A stretch of DNA of 64,000 nucleotides from Stigmatella ashevillena (GCF_028368975.1 NZ_JAQNDM010000002.1:7496425-7560424), one strand, 5' to 3'; shown: positions 45,882 to 54,861, counted from the stretch's first letter. Notes: generated by a model from the letters alone, not told the origin. Numbers and translations: made by a program.

Positions 45882-47285
45882 ATGCCCACCGCCGCGCTGC
45901 CCGACGCCTTCCTGCGAGCCATCTCCGAGGGTTTTCCCTCCGACTTCCTCACGCGTGAGCCAGGAGATCTGGCGGAGTACGGCAGGGATTGGACGCGTGT
46001 GCACACGCCCGCGCCCACCGCGGTGGCCCTGCCGCGCACCACGGACGAGGTGTCCCGGCTCCTGGCCCTGTGCCATGCGCACCAGGTGGCCGTGGTGCCC
46101 TCGGGCGGACGCACGGGGCTGGCGGCGGGCGCGGTGGCGGCCCGGGGCGAACTGGTGCTCTCCCTTCAACGGATGAACCACATGGGCCCGGTGGATGTGC
46201 TGGGCAACACGGTGCGGGTGCAGGCGGGGGCGGTGACGGAGGCGGTGCATCAGCACTGCGCGCCGTACGGCCTGACCTGGCCGGTGGACTTCGCGTCCAA
46301 GGGCTCCAGCCACGTGGGGGGCAACATCGCCACCAACGCGGGCGGGGTGAAGGTCATCCGGTATGGGCTGACGCGCCAGTGGGTGCTGGGGCTCCAGGTG
46401 GTGACGGCGCAGGGGCAGGTGCTGGAGCTCAACGGCGCGCTGGAGAAGAACAACACGGGCATGGACTTGCGCCAGCTCTTCATCGGCAGCGAGGGCACGC
46501 TGGGGGTGATTACCGAGGCCACGCTCAAGCTGACGCGGCTGCCGGGCAAGCAGGAGGTGTTCCTCTTCGCGGTGCCGGACGTGGCGGCCGTGCTGAAGCT
46601 GTTCCGGGACGCGCGCCAGGCGCCGCTGTTGATCTCCGCCTATGAGTTCTTCACGGACAAGTGCCTGGCGCGGGTGCAGCGCCACCGCAAGCTGCGCTCA
46701 CCCTTCGAGGCTCCCAGCGGCTGCTATGTGCTGCTGGAGGCGGAGGCCTCGGACGCGGCGGGCGTGGAGGCGTGGCTGGGCTCGCTCTTCGAGCGGGGGC
46801 TGGTGACGGACGGCACCCAGGCGCAGGGCGTCTCGCAGGCCACGGAGCTGTGGGCCCTGCGCGAGAGCATCAGCGAGAGCCTGTCGGCCACGGGTCTGCC
46901 GCACAAGAATGACATCTCGCTGCCCATCGCCGCGCTGGAGGCGTTCTGTGGGGAACTGGATGCGTTCTTCCTGGCGCGCTACCCGGACTGGGAAATCTGC
47001 CTCTTCGGGCACATCGGCGACGGCAACCTGCACGTCAACGTGATGAAGCCGGACGCGATGGACAAGGCCGAGTTCCTGGCGCACACGAAGCCGGCGGACC
47101 ACGACATCTTCGCGCTGGTGCGCAAGCACGCTGGCAGCATCTCCGCCGAGCACGGCATCGGCCTGCTGAAGAAGGACTACCTCTCGTATACGCGCGCCCC
47201 CGCAGAGCTGGAGCTGCTCCGGGCGCTCAAGCGGACGATGGATCCGGCCAACATCCTCAACCCGGGAAAAATCCTCGACCCTTGA
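45882..47285 (+). CDS. FAD-binding oxidase of the GlcD/D-2-hydroxyglutarate dehydrogenase family
   Basis: A 467-residue flavoprotein. The FAD-binding half has VVPSGGRTGLAAGAV, KGSSHVGGNIATNAGGVKVIRYG and FIGSEGTLGVITEATL; the C-terminal half carries the metal/substrate motif CLFGHIGDGNLHVNV and SAEHGIGLLKKDYL. These fit D-lactate/glycolate oxidase or D-2-hydroxyglutarate dehydrogenase; the exact substrate cannot be fixed. Start ATG 45882 is chosen, with GTG 45864 as a less certain alternative. It stands alone after the tail-like cluster. Confidence 0.88.
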   Translation: MPTAALPDAFLRAISEGFPSDFLTREPGDLAEYGRDWTRVHTPAPTAVALPRTTDEVSRLLALCHAHQVAVVPSGGRTGLAAGAVAARGELVLSLQRMNHMGPVDVLGNTVRVQAGAVTEAVHQHCAPYGLTWPVDFASKGSSHVGGNIATNAGGVKVIRYGLTRQWVLGLQVVTAQGQVLELNGALEKNNTGMDLRQLFIGSEGTLGVITEATLKLTRLPGKQEVFLFAVPDVAAVLKLFRDARQAPLLISAYEFFTDKCLARVQRHRKLRSPFEAPSGCYVLLEAEASDAAGVEAWLGSLFERGLVTDGTQAQGVSQATELWALRESISESLSATGLPHKNDISLPIAALEAFCGELDAFFLARYPDWEICLFGHIGDGNLHVNVMKPDAMDKAEFLAHTKPADHDIFALVRKHAGSISAEHGIGLLKKDYLSYTRAPAELELLRALKRTMDPANILNPGKILDP

Positions 47286-47290
47286 GGGGA

Positions 47291-47323
47291 CCTCCGCACG
47301 CTGCGGGGGCTCGCGTGGGGAGG
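47291..47323. terminator. Hairpin between convergent genes
   Basis: CCTCCGCACGC pairs with GCGTGGGGAGG with one mismatch around an 11-base loop, between the oxidase stop and the convergent gene at 47329. There is no T-run. Confidence 0.4.
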
Positions 47324-47328
47324 CGCTC

Positions 47329-48231
47329 TCAACTCAGAGAATGGATCTGCGTGCTCGTCGTATTCGGTCCAATCTTGCGCATCTCTTCGCCGAGTTTCTG
47401 GTTGCCCAGAGAGTCCTTTCCGACGGTGAAATGGCGGCTCAGGAACAGCCACTGATTGCGGTTCCTGCTGTAGTACAGGAAGTTCGTGACGCCACGAATC
47501 GAGCCATCCACGCCCCAGCTGTAGTCATGGGGGTTGTAGCTGACGATGCGTTCTTTCGCGAGGTTCCAGGTTGCCGGCCGCATCCCCGCCTCCTGGAGTG
47601 GATTCGCGTTGGGGTAGGCAGCGAACTGGATGACGTAGTTCGCGCCGTGCCACTTGTGCAGCTTGAAGTGCGAGTGGTCGTGGAACATCCGCCAGTGTCC
47701 CACCTGGAGCGGGGGGACGCCGAGCGGAACCTGGCGCGCGATGATGATGCTGCAGCCATTCATTCCGACCGTGAACACGAAGTGCGGCTCATTCAGGGCA
47801 GGGGTGATGGGGAAATCACAATAAGGCATGTCGTTGGGCTCGACGCCGCCGTCACTGGCTGCGCACCACATGCCGAGGATTCCCTGACGCTTCGGGAGCT
47901 TCTTGTCGAGCGGCCAGGCGCGCAGCGTCGGGATGCTGTCCGCGGGATAGGTCTTCGTGAGCTTCTGCCCCTTGACGGTCTCGGTGCGGATGACCTTTTG
48001 CGTATCCCGGTCGCGGATGTAGATGGTGCGATCCTCGCTCGTGGTCGTCTTCGTGACCGCGTCTTCTTCGGTGAGGGTGAAGAGGTAGGTCGCGCTGTTC
48101 CGGCCCGCGAGGTCCTTGATTTCTTGTTCGGGCTCGCGACCGTCGCTTCCGCTGACGTTCCCCAGGCCGATGGGACGGCCACCGATGAAGTACTCAGGGC
48201 TTTCGAGAAACTGCGTGCCGTAGTCTTTCAT
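47329..48231 (-). CDS. Hypothetical protein with a possible papain-like deamidase Cys-His signature
   Basis: A 300-residue protein with no signal peptide and no clear family. The first third is polar (TEEDAVTKTTTSEDRTIYIR), then a beta-rich core. A buried Cys at the end of a strand (HFVFTVGMNGCSIIIARQ) is followed about 25 residues on by a His-rich strand (HWRMFHDHSHFKLHKWHG). CNF1/BLF1-type toxin deamidases put their catalytic Cys and His on successive strands in this way, but the match is only a pattern. The gene precedes, on the other strand, an Imm11 gene about 800 bases away. Composition is somewhat less GC-rich than the core genes. Confidence 0.55.
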   Translation of the reverse strand: MKDYGTQFLESPEYFIGGRPIGLGNVSGSDGREPEQEIKDLAGRNSATYLFTLTEEDAVTKTTTSEDRTIYIRDRDTQKVIRTETVKGQKLTKTYPADSIPTLRAWPLDKKLPKRQGILGMWCAASDGGVEPNDMPYCDFPITPALNEPHFVFTVGMNGCSIIIARQVPLGVPPLQVGHWRMFHDHSHFKLHKWHGANYVIQFAAYPNANPLQEAGMRPATWNLAKERIVSYNPHDYSWGVDGSIRGVTNFLYYSRNRNQWLFLSRHFTVGKDSLGNQKLGEEMRKIGPNTTSTQIHSLS

Positions 48232-48299
48232 CGGATAAATGTATCACGAGGCCGACTCTGGACAGGGAAGGGGAGCCAGGAGGCGCCTTCGAGAGGGCC

Positions 48300-48836
48300 T
48301 CAGAGACAGGTGCCGGGAGTGGAGGCGTCGGGCACACACTCGGCGCCGAACAGCCGCACGAACGACACGCCCAGATGCTGCTCGGCGAAGGGCTGTTGCC
48401 GCACGCGGACCTCGAAGCGCACAGCCTGGAACGCGGGGAGCATGAGTTCGATCTCGCCATAGAAGGGCCGCGTCAAGCGCAAGTCGCGCACGGTCTGGTC
48501 GACCCAGGCTGTGCCGTCGTGGACGCGCAGGGCGAGCTGGACATCTCCCGTGGTGGGGTCCGTGGCATCCCGCTCCAACTGGACGGAGCCGCGCACGAGG
48601 CCGGGCTGGATGTGGCTGAAGAAGCCATCGATCGACCCGACGACTTGATAGGCCGAGCCCCTGCTGACGGTCTGCTCCGAGGCGGGGAGCGCATGCTCGA
48701 GACCATGGGTGCTGGAGGGGGAGACCTGGAGGGACTGGATCCGCGCGGAGCGGGCGGCGTCCGAGGACCGCTCGGCGCCACAGCCCGACAGCAGGAAGGC
48801 GCACAGCGAGAAGACGAGACGGGAGGACGATGACAT
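48300..48836 (-). CDS. Hypothetical lipoprotein
   Basis: A 178-residue lipoprotein from ATG 48836 (AAGG 8 bases upstream), with lipobox FLLSGC. A Ser/Ala-rich linker precedes a beta-rich domain (AYQVVGSIDGFFSHIQPGLV; VRGSVQLERDATDP; FYGEIELMLPAFQAVRFEV). A Cys near each end of the last 20 residues may form a disulfide. No family is recognised. It sits between the unknown gene at 47329 (same strand) and the divergent Imm11 gene. Confidence 0.62.
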   Translation of the reverse strand: MSSSSRLVFSLCAFLLSGCGAERSSDAARSARIQSLQVSPSSTHGLEHALPASEQTVSRGSAYQVVGSIDGFFSHIQPGLVRGSVQLERDATDPTTGDVQLALRVHDGTAWVDQTVRDLRLTRPFYGEIELMLPAFQAVRFEVRVRQQPFAEQHLGVSFVRLFGAECVPDASTPGTCL

Positions 48837-49039
48837 GAGAAGGCCCTTTGAGGTTTGAGGTCCGGAGCGCACTCCGGCCGAGGAGGCGCTGGTGGACGGA
48901 ACCCGCCCGGAAATTCTGACCAAGGTTTTCTTGAGCCTGAGGCGCTACATGTTTTCCGTCCCGCTTCAGGGCGGGAGAGGTTCATGGGTTTGCCCCATGC
49001 TTGCTCTTCACCCTGGGAAAATGACGCTAGATCTTCCTT

Positions 49040-49603
49040 ATGGCCCAGCGCTTCTTCGACCTCTCCGACGACCTCTATGTTCCCAACCGCTGGCAGCTGG
49101 ATACTCCCGTCGACAGCCATGGCCGCAAGGTGCACGACTGGGATTTCACGAGAGGGGCGCCCGTGAATGTGGAGAGACGTTTGAAAATTCCCATCGAGAC
49201 TGCGGGCAGGCCACTGGACTTCTCTGGGGCGGGATTGAGGATCCCCGTCGTCCACGTCAAAGTGGCCTCCATGTTCTCAGAGTTGGCCCCTGGAGACGTG
49301 CAACTCATCCCTGCGGATATCGAGGGGCAACCGGATCAGTACCTCGTTCTCGTGGCAACGCGCTTGATCCGTTGCATCGACGAGAAAGCCTCCAAGGTGC
49401 AGTTTTGGCGACCCGAGGACGGCCTTCCTGAGAAGGTGGGCCAGTACTGGGCCGTAGATGACCTGCACATCGACAAGTCGAAGGTGGGGAACGCCAAGGT
49501 GTTTCGTCCTGAAGGGTGGGAGGTCGTCCTGCTCGTCTCCGAGCAGATCAAGGATGCCTTGGAGAGCATGGGTGCTACCGGCACGAGATTCGAGGAGGTC
49601 TAA
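49040..49603 (+). CDS. Imm11-family (MXAN_0049-type) immunity protein, orphan copy
   Basis: A 187-residue protein of the Imm11/DUF1629 family: RFFDLSDDLYVPNRWQLDTP at the start, IPVVHVKVASMFSELAPGDV and ATRLIRCIDEKAS in the middle, and MGATGTRFEEV at the C-terminus. It is clearly homologous along its length to the gene at 57906. Imm11 proteins neutralise polymorphic toxins, often AHH or related nucleases. No matching toxin gene adjoins this copy, so it is likely an orphan that gives protection against a non-self toxin. No clear ribosome site. Confidence 0.82.
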   Translation: MAQRFFDLSDDLYVPNRWQLDTPVDSHGRKVHDWDFTRGAPVNVERRLKIPIETAGRPLDFSGAGLRIPVVHVKVASMFSELAPGDVQLIPADIEGQPDQYLVLVATRLIRCIDEKASKVQFWRPEDGLPEKVGQYWAVDDLHIDKSKVGNAKVFRPEGWEVVLLVSEQIKDALESMGATGTRFEEV

Positions 49604-49667
49604 GCGAGACCAGACCCAAGTTGCCTCCGCCTTGAGTCATGGTCTCCCACACGGCCGGGCGCTCTGC

Positions 49668-50078
49668 CTACTTGGTCGTGAACGTCAAGCTATAGGCGCC
49701 CGTGAATGGGTTCTGCACCGTCGCCACCGCCGCACAGGTCGCGGTGGGCGTGGCCCCAATGCTGAACGTCCAGAGGGAGCTGTTGAGAATCTTGCTCCAG
49801 TTGAACCGGCACCCTCCGTAATAGATGACGCCACCATCCACATTTCCGCTGGAGTAGGAGCCATAGATGTCCGTTCCCCCCGCGGCAATCGTGAGCAAGG
49901 GGGTGGGGCTCAGATACCCGCTGATGTTGACGGAGGTGCGGGTCACACTCGCGGTTCTGATATTCTTGACGGTGATGTCCGTCACTGGCGCCGCTTGAAC
50001 CTCGACGGCCCCCAAGAGCAGCGCGACGGCTGGAGCCGCCCACCCTGCCATCATCGCCTGACTGAACTGCTTCACCAT
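49668..50078 (-). CDS. Hypothetical secreted protein
   Basis: A 136-residue exported protein from ATG 50078 with GAGGGG about 7 bases upstream and a signal peptide cut near VEVQAAPV. The mature part is a small beta-sandwich-like domain (TDITVKNIRTASVTRTSVNI; SGYLSPTPLLTIAAGGTD) with two Cys residues that could form a disulfide. No family is recognised. Confidence 0.65.
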   Translation of the reverse strand: MVKQFSQAMMAGWAAPAVALLLGAVEVQAAPVTDITVKNIRTASVTRTSVNISGYLSPTPLLTIAAGGTDIYGSYSSGNVDGGVIYYGGCRFNWSKILNSSLWTFSIGATPTATCAAVATVQNPFTGAYSLTFTTK

Positions 50079-50183
50079 TTCATACCCCTCTTGTCCTGCG
50101 TGTATCCCGAACACCCTAGCACGCGAGCGCGCATCGGGTTCATTGGCAAGACAAGACACCCGCCGCCACAGCCATCGCCCCAC

Positions 50184-51062
50184 TCAGGCGGAGCCGATGC
50201 TCGCCACAGAGTCCAACTCCTCGATTGCATCGTCCGGCAGCGTGCACTCGGCCGCGGCGAGGTTCTCCCGCAGGTGCGCGACAGATGAGGTGCCGGGGAT
50301 CAGAAGGATGTTGGGCGAGCGGCGAAGCAACCACGCGAGCGCGACCTGCATGGGCGTGGCACCGAGGCGCGCAGCGACGCTGGACAGGGTAGACGACTGC
50401 AGCGGCTTGAATCCGCCGAGCGGAAAGAACGGCACATAGGCGATGCCATCCCGGGCAAGCGCGTCGATCAGGGCATCGTCGGCCCGATGCGCCAGATTGT
50501 ACTGGTTCTGCACGCAGACGATGGGGGTGATCCGGCGAGCTTCCTCGATCTGGGCAGGGGTGACGTTGCTCAGCCCGATGTGACGCACCAAGCCCTTCTG
50601 CTGGAGCTCGGCCAGAACCGTGATCGGCGCCTCGATCGACCCCTCGGAGGGTCCATGGATGCTGAACATGCTGCGAAAGTTGACCACGTCGAGCACCTCC
50701 AGGCCCAGGTTGCGCAGGTTGTCGTGGACCGCCTGCGTCAGTTCTTCCGGCGAGAAGGCCGGGATCCAAGAGCCATCCTCGCCGCGCCGGGCGCTGATCT
50801 TGGTGACGATGGCGAGATCGTCGGGATAGGGCGCGAGCGCTTCGCGGATCAGCCGGTTCGTGATGTGTGGACCGTAGAAGTCGCTGGTGTCGATGTGATT
50901 CACCCCGCTCGCGACAGCCTCGCGCAGCACGGCCAAGGCCGCGCCGTGATCCTTGGGCGGGCCGAACACGCCGGGCCCTGCGAGCTGCATGGCGCCGTAG
51001 CCGAGCCGCTTCACGGTGCGGCCGCCGAGGGTGAACGTGCCGGACGGGTCGATCCTGGACAT
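50184..51062 (-). CDS. Aldo/keto reductase
   Basis: A 292-residue AKR from ATG 51062 with AAGGAGAG upstream. Motifs: RLGYGAMQLAGPGVFG, NHIDTSDFYGP with the catalytic Asp and Tyr, VTKIS with the Lys, and HIGLSNV; the NADP-binding tail has LLIPGTSSVAHLREN. The usual catalytic His is absent at the expected place (DVVNFRSMF), as in one AKR subgroup. The substrate is unknown. The divergent LysR gene and an inverted repeat between them suggest substrate-responsive control. Confidence 0.9.
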   Translation of the reverse strand: MSRIDPSGTFTLGGRTVKRLGYGAMQLAGPGVFGPPKDHGAALAVLREAVASGVNHIDTSDFYGPHITNRLIREALAPYPDDLAIVTKISARRGEDGSWIPAFSPEELTQAVHDNLRNLGLEVLDVVNFRSMFSIHGPSEGSIEAPITVLAELQQKGLVRHIGLSNVTPAQIEEARRITPIVCVQNQYNLAHRADDALIDALARDGIAYVPFFPLGGFKPLQSSTLSSVAARLGATPMQVALAWLLRRSPNILLIPGTSSVAHLRENLAAAECTLPDDAIEELDSVASIGSA

Positions 51063-51128
51063 GGGCTTCTCTCCTTTTCGTTTGGGACGAAGCACAGATA
51101 GACGCTCTCCGTTCTCCCGATAACCGGT

Positions 51129-51146
51129 ACAATCTGCACGGGTTGT
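51129..51146. promoter_or_regulatory. Candidate LysR-type operator between AKR and LysR genes
   Basis: ACAA and TTGT half-sites are separated by 10 bases (51129-51146), an interrupted dyad of the T-N11-A kind, in the 99-bp divergent region. Confidence 0.45.
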
Positions 51147-51161
51147 GCGGAGTGACGAACA

Positions 51162-52070
51162 GTGAAGGTTGACCTGGATGATCTGAAAGCCTTCGTGACG
51201 GTGGCGCGCGCCAGGGGCTTTCGCGAGGGAGCGCGCGTCAGTGGCAGCAGCGCGTCCGCGCTCAGCGAGGCGGTCCGCCGCCTGGAGGCGCAGCTCGGTG
51301 TCAGGCTGCTTCACCGGACGACGCGCAGCGTCATCCCGACCGAAGCGGGTGAGGGTTTGCTGGGGAGGCTTGGCCCCGCGTTGACCGAAATGGAGGCCGC
51401 CCTCGACGTGGTGAACGGCTTTCGCGACAGGCCGGCGGGCTCGTTGCGCCTCAATGTGCCGGTCAGCGCAGCGCGGTTGGTGCTGTCCCGCATCGTTCCG
51501 CCGTTCCTCGCCGCCTATCCCGACATCCGGCTGGAGGTGATCGCCGAGGACAGCTTTGTCGACGTGCTCGCAGCCGGGTGCGATGCCGGTATCCGCTACG
51601 ACGACCGGCTGGAACAAGACATGATCGCGGTGCCGATCGGGCCGCGCGTCCAGCGCTTTGCCACCGCCGCTTCCCCGGCTTACCTGGAGCACCATGGCCG
51701 GCCAGCACATCCCCGAGACTTGCTCGGCCATGCCTGTCTGCGCAGCCGCTTTTCCAGCGGCACGATGACGCCCTGGGAGTTCGAGCGCGACGGCGAGGTG
51801 GTGCGGGTCGATCCGGCGGGGCCGCTGATTGTGCGGGTCGGCGGGGCGACCGATCTCTCCGTCGACGCAGCCATCGCCGGTAGCGGCATCGTGTACCTCT
51901 TCGAGGACTGGCTGCGCCCGCACCTCGAGAGCGGTGCCCTCGAGCCCGTCCTCGAATCCTGGTGGCAGCGCTTCTCGGGGCCGTTCCTCTACTACCCCGG
52001 ACGGCGCCTCGTCCCGGCGCCGCTGCGGGCCTTCATCGACTTCATCATGGCAGCGGCTGACCCACCTTGA
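51162..52070 (+). CDS. LysR-family transcriptional regulator
   Basis: A 302-residue LysR regulator starting at GTG 51162. The winged HTH covers about 5-63 (LDDLKAFVTVARARGFREGA; ASALSEAVRRLEAQLGVRLL; HRTTRSVIPTEAGE). The ligand domain has the LysR core (GSLRLNVPVSAARLVLSRIV; LEVIAEDSFVDVLAAGCDAG). It is divergent from the aldo/keto reductase, the classical LysR-target arrangement. The style resembles proteobacterial regulators of AKR genes, hinting at transfer. Confidence 0.9.
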   Translation: MKVDLDDLKAFVTVARARGFREGARVSGSSASALSEAVRRLEAQLGVRLLHRTTRSVIPTEAGEGLLGRLGPALTEMEAALDVVNGFRDRPAGSLRLNVPVSAARLVLSRIVPPFLAAYPDIRLEVIAEDSFVDVLAAGCDAGIRYDDRLEQDMIAVPIGPRVQRFATAASPAYLEHHGRPAHPRDLLGHACLRSRFSSGTMTPWEFERDGEVVRVDPAGPLIVRVGGATDLSVDAAIAGSGIVYLFEDWLRPHLESGALEPVLESWWQRFSGPFLYYPGRRLVPAPLRAFIDFIMAAADPP

Positions 52071-52121
52071 CGTCTGCCGTCCGCGGCGCCGCTGGCGAGT
52101 CCATCTGCGCCGCGGACGGGA

Positions 52122-53063
52122 TCAGCGCGGCCGCAAATCTTCCACCTGCGGTAGCGCGGCACGCATGGTCTCGATGAAGCGCCGCAGCCTCGCGGGGTAG
52201 AAGCGTGCTGGTGGATACACCAGGAACACGGGCAGCGGCGCCGCCCGCCATTGGGGCGCCAGGTGCAACAGTCGGCCGTCGGCCAGCTCCTCCGTCAGCG
52301 CCCAGGACGAAGCGAGGCCCACGCCGATGCCCATCACGGCCGCGTTGCGCAGAGCGTAGAGGCCATCCGTGGACATCCGGGGCCGGATGGGAAAACGCGC
52401 CGTCTCGCCCGTCTCGGCGTGAGTCAACACCACCTCGTCGCGGTAGAAGGTGCGCAGCGCCAGCCAGGGCATCCGCGCCAGTTCGTCCGGCTGCGTGGGC
52501 AGCGGCGCGCCGCCCAGCGCCGAGGGCGCGGCCACCACGATGCGTGGCACCTCGCCCAGGCGCAGCGCCACCACGGACGGATCCCTCACCTCGCCGACGT
52601 GGATGGCGCAGTCGATGCCCTCGGCGATGAAGTCCGGCGTGCGGTCGTGCAGCAGCCATTCCACCGACATGCGCGGAGCGCGCCGCAGGTAATCCGCCAG
52701 AGGGCCGATGAGCTGCTGCTGGCCCAAGGCATGCGGCACCATCACCCGCAGCAAGCCCGAGGGCTCGTCGCCCGCGCCCCGGAGCTCGCTCTCGAAGGTC
52801 TGCCAGCCTGCGATCAGCTCCTTGGCGCGCTCGTAGCAGCGGGCGCCGTCGTCGGTGAGCTTCATCGCATGGGTGGAGCGCTGGAGCAGCCGCACGCCCA
52901 GCAAGCGTTCCAGCGTCTGAAGCCGACGGCTCACCGTGGGCTGGGTGCTGCCCAACTGCGCGGCGGCGGCTGACAGGTTGCCGGCCTCGACGATGCGCAC
53001 GAAGGTCTCCATCAGCGCGAGTCGATCGGCACCGGCCACGGCGCTCAAGGCATCGGTCTTCAT
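52122..53063 (-). CDS. LysR-family transcriptional regulator
   Basis: A 313-residue LysR regulator. HTH at about 15-73 (ALMETFVRIVEAGNLSAAAA; STQPTVSRRLQTLERLLGVR; LLQRSTHAMKLTDDGA). The effector domain contains GLLRVMVPHALGQQQLIGPL and IDCAIHVGEV. It is divergent from the MFS transporter gene, which is its probable target, with a CCATC/GATGG dyad between them. Confidence 0.9.
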   Translation of the reverse strand: MKTDALSAVAGADRLALMETFVRIVEAGNLSAAAAQLGSTQPTVSRRLQTLERLLGVRLLQRSTHAMKLTDDGARCYERAKELIAGWQTFESELRGAGDEPSGLLRVMVPHALGQQQLIGPLADYLRRAPRMSVEWLLHDRTPDFIAEGIDCAIHVGEVRDPSVVALRLGEVPRIVVAAPSALGGAPLPTQPDELARMPWLALRTFYRDEVVLTHAETGETARFPIRPRMSTDGLYALRNAAVMGIGVGLASSWALTEELADGRLLHLAPQWRAAPLPVFLVYPPARFYPARLRRFIETMRAALPQVEDLRPR

Positions 53064-53078
53064 GCGCCGAACGTATAA

Positions 53079-53092
53079 CCATCATGCGATGG
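53079..53092. promoter_or_regulatory. Candidate LysR operator between LysR and MFS genes
   Basis: CCATCATGCGATGG is an inverted repeat with a 4-base centre, 16 bases from the LysR start in the divergent intergenic region. Confidence 0.45.
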
Positions 53093-53159
53093 CGGCGTCT
53101 ACCGTGCGGCTCTGTCCCTTGGGACATTGCTCCTCATGATTCCTCACGGAGCTCCCGCC

Positions 53160-54419
53160 ATGACTTCCATTCCCGCAGCGCATGATGTTCCGCTTCAGGG
53201 GCCTGCACACGCTCCCGCCATTCCGCTCGTTCTGCTCCTGGCCACGGGTGCTGGGCTGGCGGTGGCCTCGCTGTATTACAGCCAGCCGATGCTGGGTCTG
53301 CTCGGCGCCGATATCCACGCCAGTGACCGCGCCGTAGGCTGGGTGCCCACGCTCACGCAGTTGGGCTACGCGCTCGGCATCCTGTTGTTGGGGCCACTGG
53401 GTGACCGCTATGACCGGCGCCGCATCATCTTGGCCAAGGCCACGGTGTTGTGCGCCGCGCTGCTGCTGGCTGGGACGGTGCCTTCGATGGGCCCGCTGCT
53501 GGCCGCGAGCTTGGCGGTGGGTCTGGCCGCCACGTTGGCACAGGACATCGTGCCCGCCGCCGCCACGCTGTCGCCGGCCGCGCAGCGCGGCAAGGTGGTG
53601 GGCACGGTGATGACTGGGCTGCTGCTGGGCATCCTGTTGTCGCGGGTGGTGAGCGGCTTCGTGGCCGAGCACTTCGGCTGGCGTGCCATGTTCGTGGCCG
53701 CCGCCGCCAGCATCGCGTTGATGACCGCCGCGCTGTGGCGCGGCCTGCCGAGTTTTGCGCCGACCACGCGGCTGGCCTACGGCGCCCTGCTGGGCTCGCT
53801 CGCCTCGCTGTGGCGGCACCACGGGGCGCTGCGCCGTGCCGCCCTGGCGCAGGGGCTGCTCTCGATGGGCTTCAGCGCTTTCTGGTCGACGCTGGCGGTG
53901 ATGCTGCGTGGTGAGCCCTTTCACCTGGGCGCCGCGGCGGCGGGCGCTTTTGGCCTGGCGGGCGCCGCGGGCGCGCTGGCCGCGCCCGTGGTCGGCCGTA
54001 TCGCCGACCGCAGCGGACCTGAGCGGGTGACGCGCCTGGGCGCGGGACTGGCCGCCGTGTCGTTCGCCCTCATGGGGCTCCTGCCCTGGATGCCGCCCCA
54101 GGCCCAACTGGCGCTGATCGTGGCCAGTGCCATCGGTTTCGACCTGGGAATCCAGGCCTCGTTGATCGCGCACCAGACCATCGTCTACGGCATCGATCCT
54201 CCCGCGCGCAGCCGACTCAACGCCTTGTTGATGGTGGGGGTGTTCATCGGCATGTCGACAGGGGCCGTGCTGGGCAGTCAGGCGCTGGCGGTCTGGGGCT
54301 GGAAGGGCGTCACCTGGGTGGCCGCCGCCGCCGCCGCTGCCGCGCTGGCCGTGCGCCTCCGCACCTCGAACCCCATTCACGAAGGAACGTGTGCGACCGC
54401 GCGGACTTCGATCAGCTGA
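53160..54419 (+). CDS. Major facilitator superfamily transporter
   Basis: A 419-residue MFS transporter from ATG 53160 with GGAG 8 bases upstream. Twelve hydrophobic segments are seen, and the loop 2-3 signature GPLGDRYDRRRIILAKA between segments 2 and 3 is intact; a second loop motif GRIADRSGPERVTR lies between segments 8 and 9. This is the drug:proton antiporter-like layout. The last 43 bases overlap the convergent RidA gene; the C-terminal tail there looks non-conserved. Confidence 0.9.
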   Translation: MTSIPAAHDVPLQGPAHAPAIPLVLLLATGAGLAVASLYYSQPMLGLLGADIHASDRAVGWVPTLTQLGYALGILLLGPLGDRYDRRRIILAKATVLCAALLLAGTVPSMGPLLAASLAVGLAATLAQDIVPAAATLSPAAQRGKVVGTVMTGLLLGILLSRVVSGFVAEHFGWRAMFVAAAASIALMTAALWRGLPSFAPTTRLAYGALLGSLASLWRHHGALRRAALAQGLLSMGFSAFWSTLAVMLRGEPFHLGAAAAGAFGLAGAAGALAAPVVGRIADRSGPERVTRLGAGLAAVSFALMGLLPWMPPQAQLALIVASAIGFDLGIQASLIAHQTIVYGIDPPARSRLNALLMVGVFIGMSTGAVLGSQALAVWGWKGVTWVAAAAAAAALAVRLRTSNPIHEGTCATARTSIS

Positions 54420-54775
54420 TGGGGAAATGCCAAGCCTGGTACACCGATGAGCGTACCCGCGGGCCGGTGCTTCCCCACGTACTCCTTGAACAGGACGACG
54501 CAGGGCTGGAAATGTTCCTTCGGGTTCGTCAGGTAGATGACCACTTCTGCGAGGTGGTCACGCGTGACCCCAAAGCCTGCAAGCACGCGGTCGAGGTTCT
54601 CCAGCGTCTGCCGCGTCTGGGCCTCGAAATCATTTTCTCCAACGAAGGCGCCATCCATGTCGTGGGAGAACTGCCCTGAAATGTAGATGGTGCCATTGAC
54701 GCTGTAACCCTGGCTGACGCCGAAGCCTTCTTCCCATGCGACGCCGTGAGTGTACGTGGTGGCCTTGCCTGTCAT
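54377..54775 (-). CDS. ridA: RidA-family enamine/imine deaminase
   Basis: A 132-residue RidA/YjgF-family protein: GYSVNGTIYISGQFSHDMDG, TLENLDRVLAGFGVTRDHL, VVIYLTNPKEHF, and HRPAGTLIGVPGLAFPHQLI with the catalytic Arg. RidA hydrolyses reactive enamines such as 2-aminoacrylate. It overlaps the MFS gene end by 43 bases and is divergent from the next LysR gene. Confidence 0.9.
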   Translation of the reverse strand: MTGKATTYTHGVAWEEGFGVSQGYSVNGTIYISGQFSHDMDGAFVGENDFEAQTRQTLENLDRVLAGFGVTRDHLAEVVIYLTNPKEHFQPCVVLFKEYVGKHRPAGTLIGVPGLAFPHQLIEVRAVAHVPS

Positions 54776-54850
54776 GTGCGTTGTCGTTCCTGAGGGGGTT
54801 CCCCGCGCGATTTTGGCGAGGTGTTGCGGGACGATACCGGGTCCATTGAC

Positions 54851-54861
54851 GAACGGCGTTC
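54851..54861. promoter_or_regulatory. Candidate operator palindrome between RidA and LysR genes
   Basis: GAACGGCGTTC is an 11-base palindrome (one central base) in the 238-bp divergent region. Confidence 0.35.
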
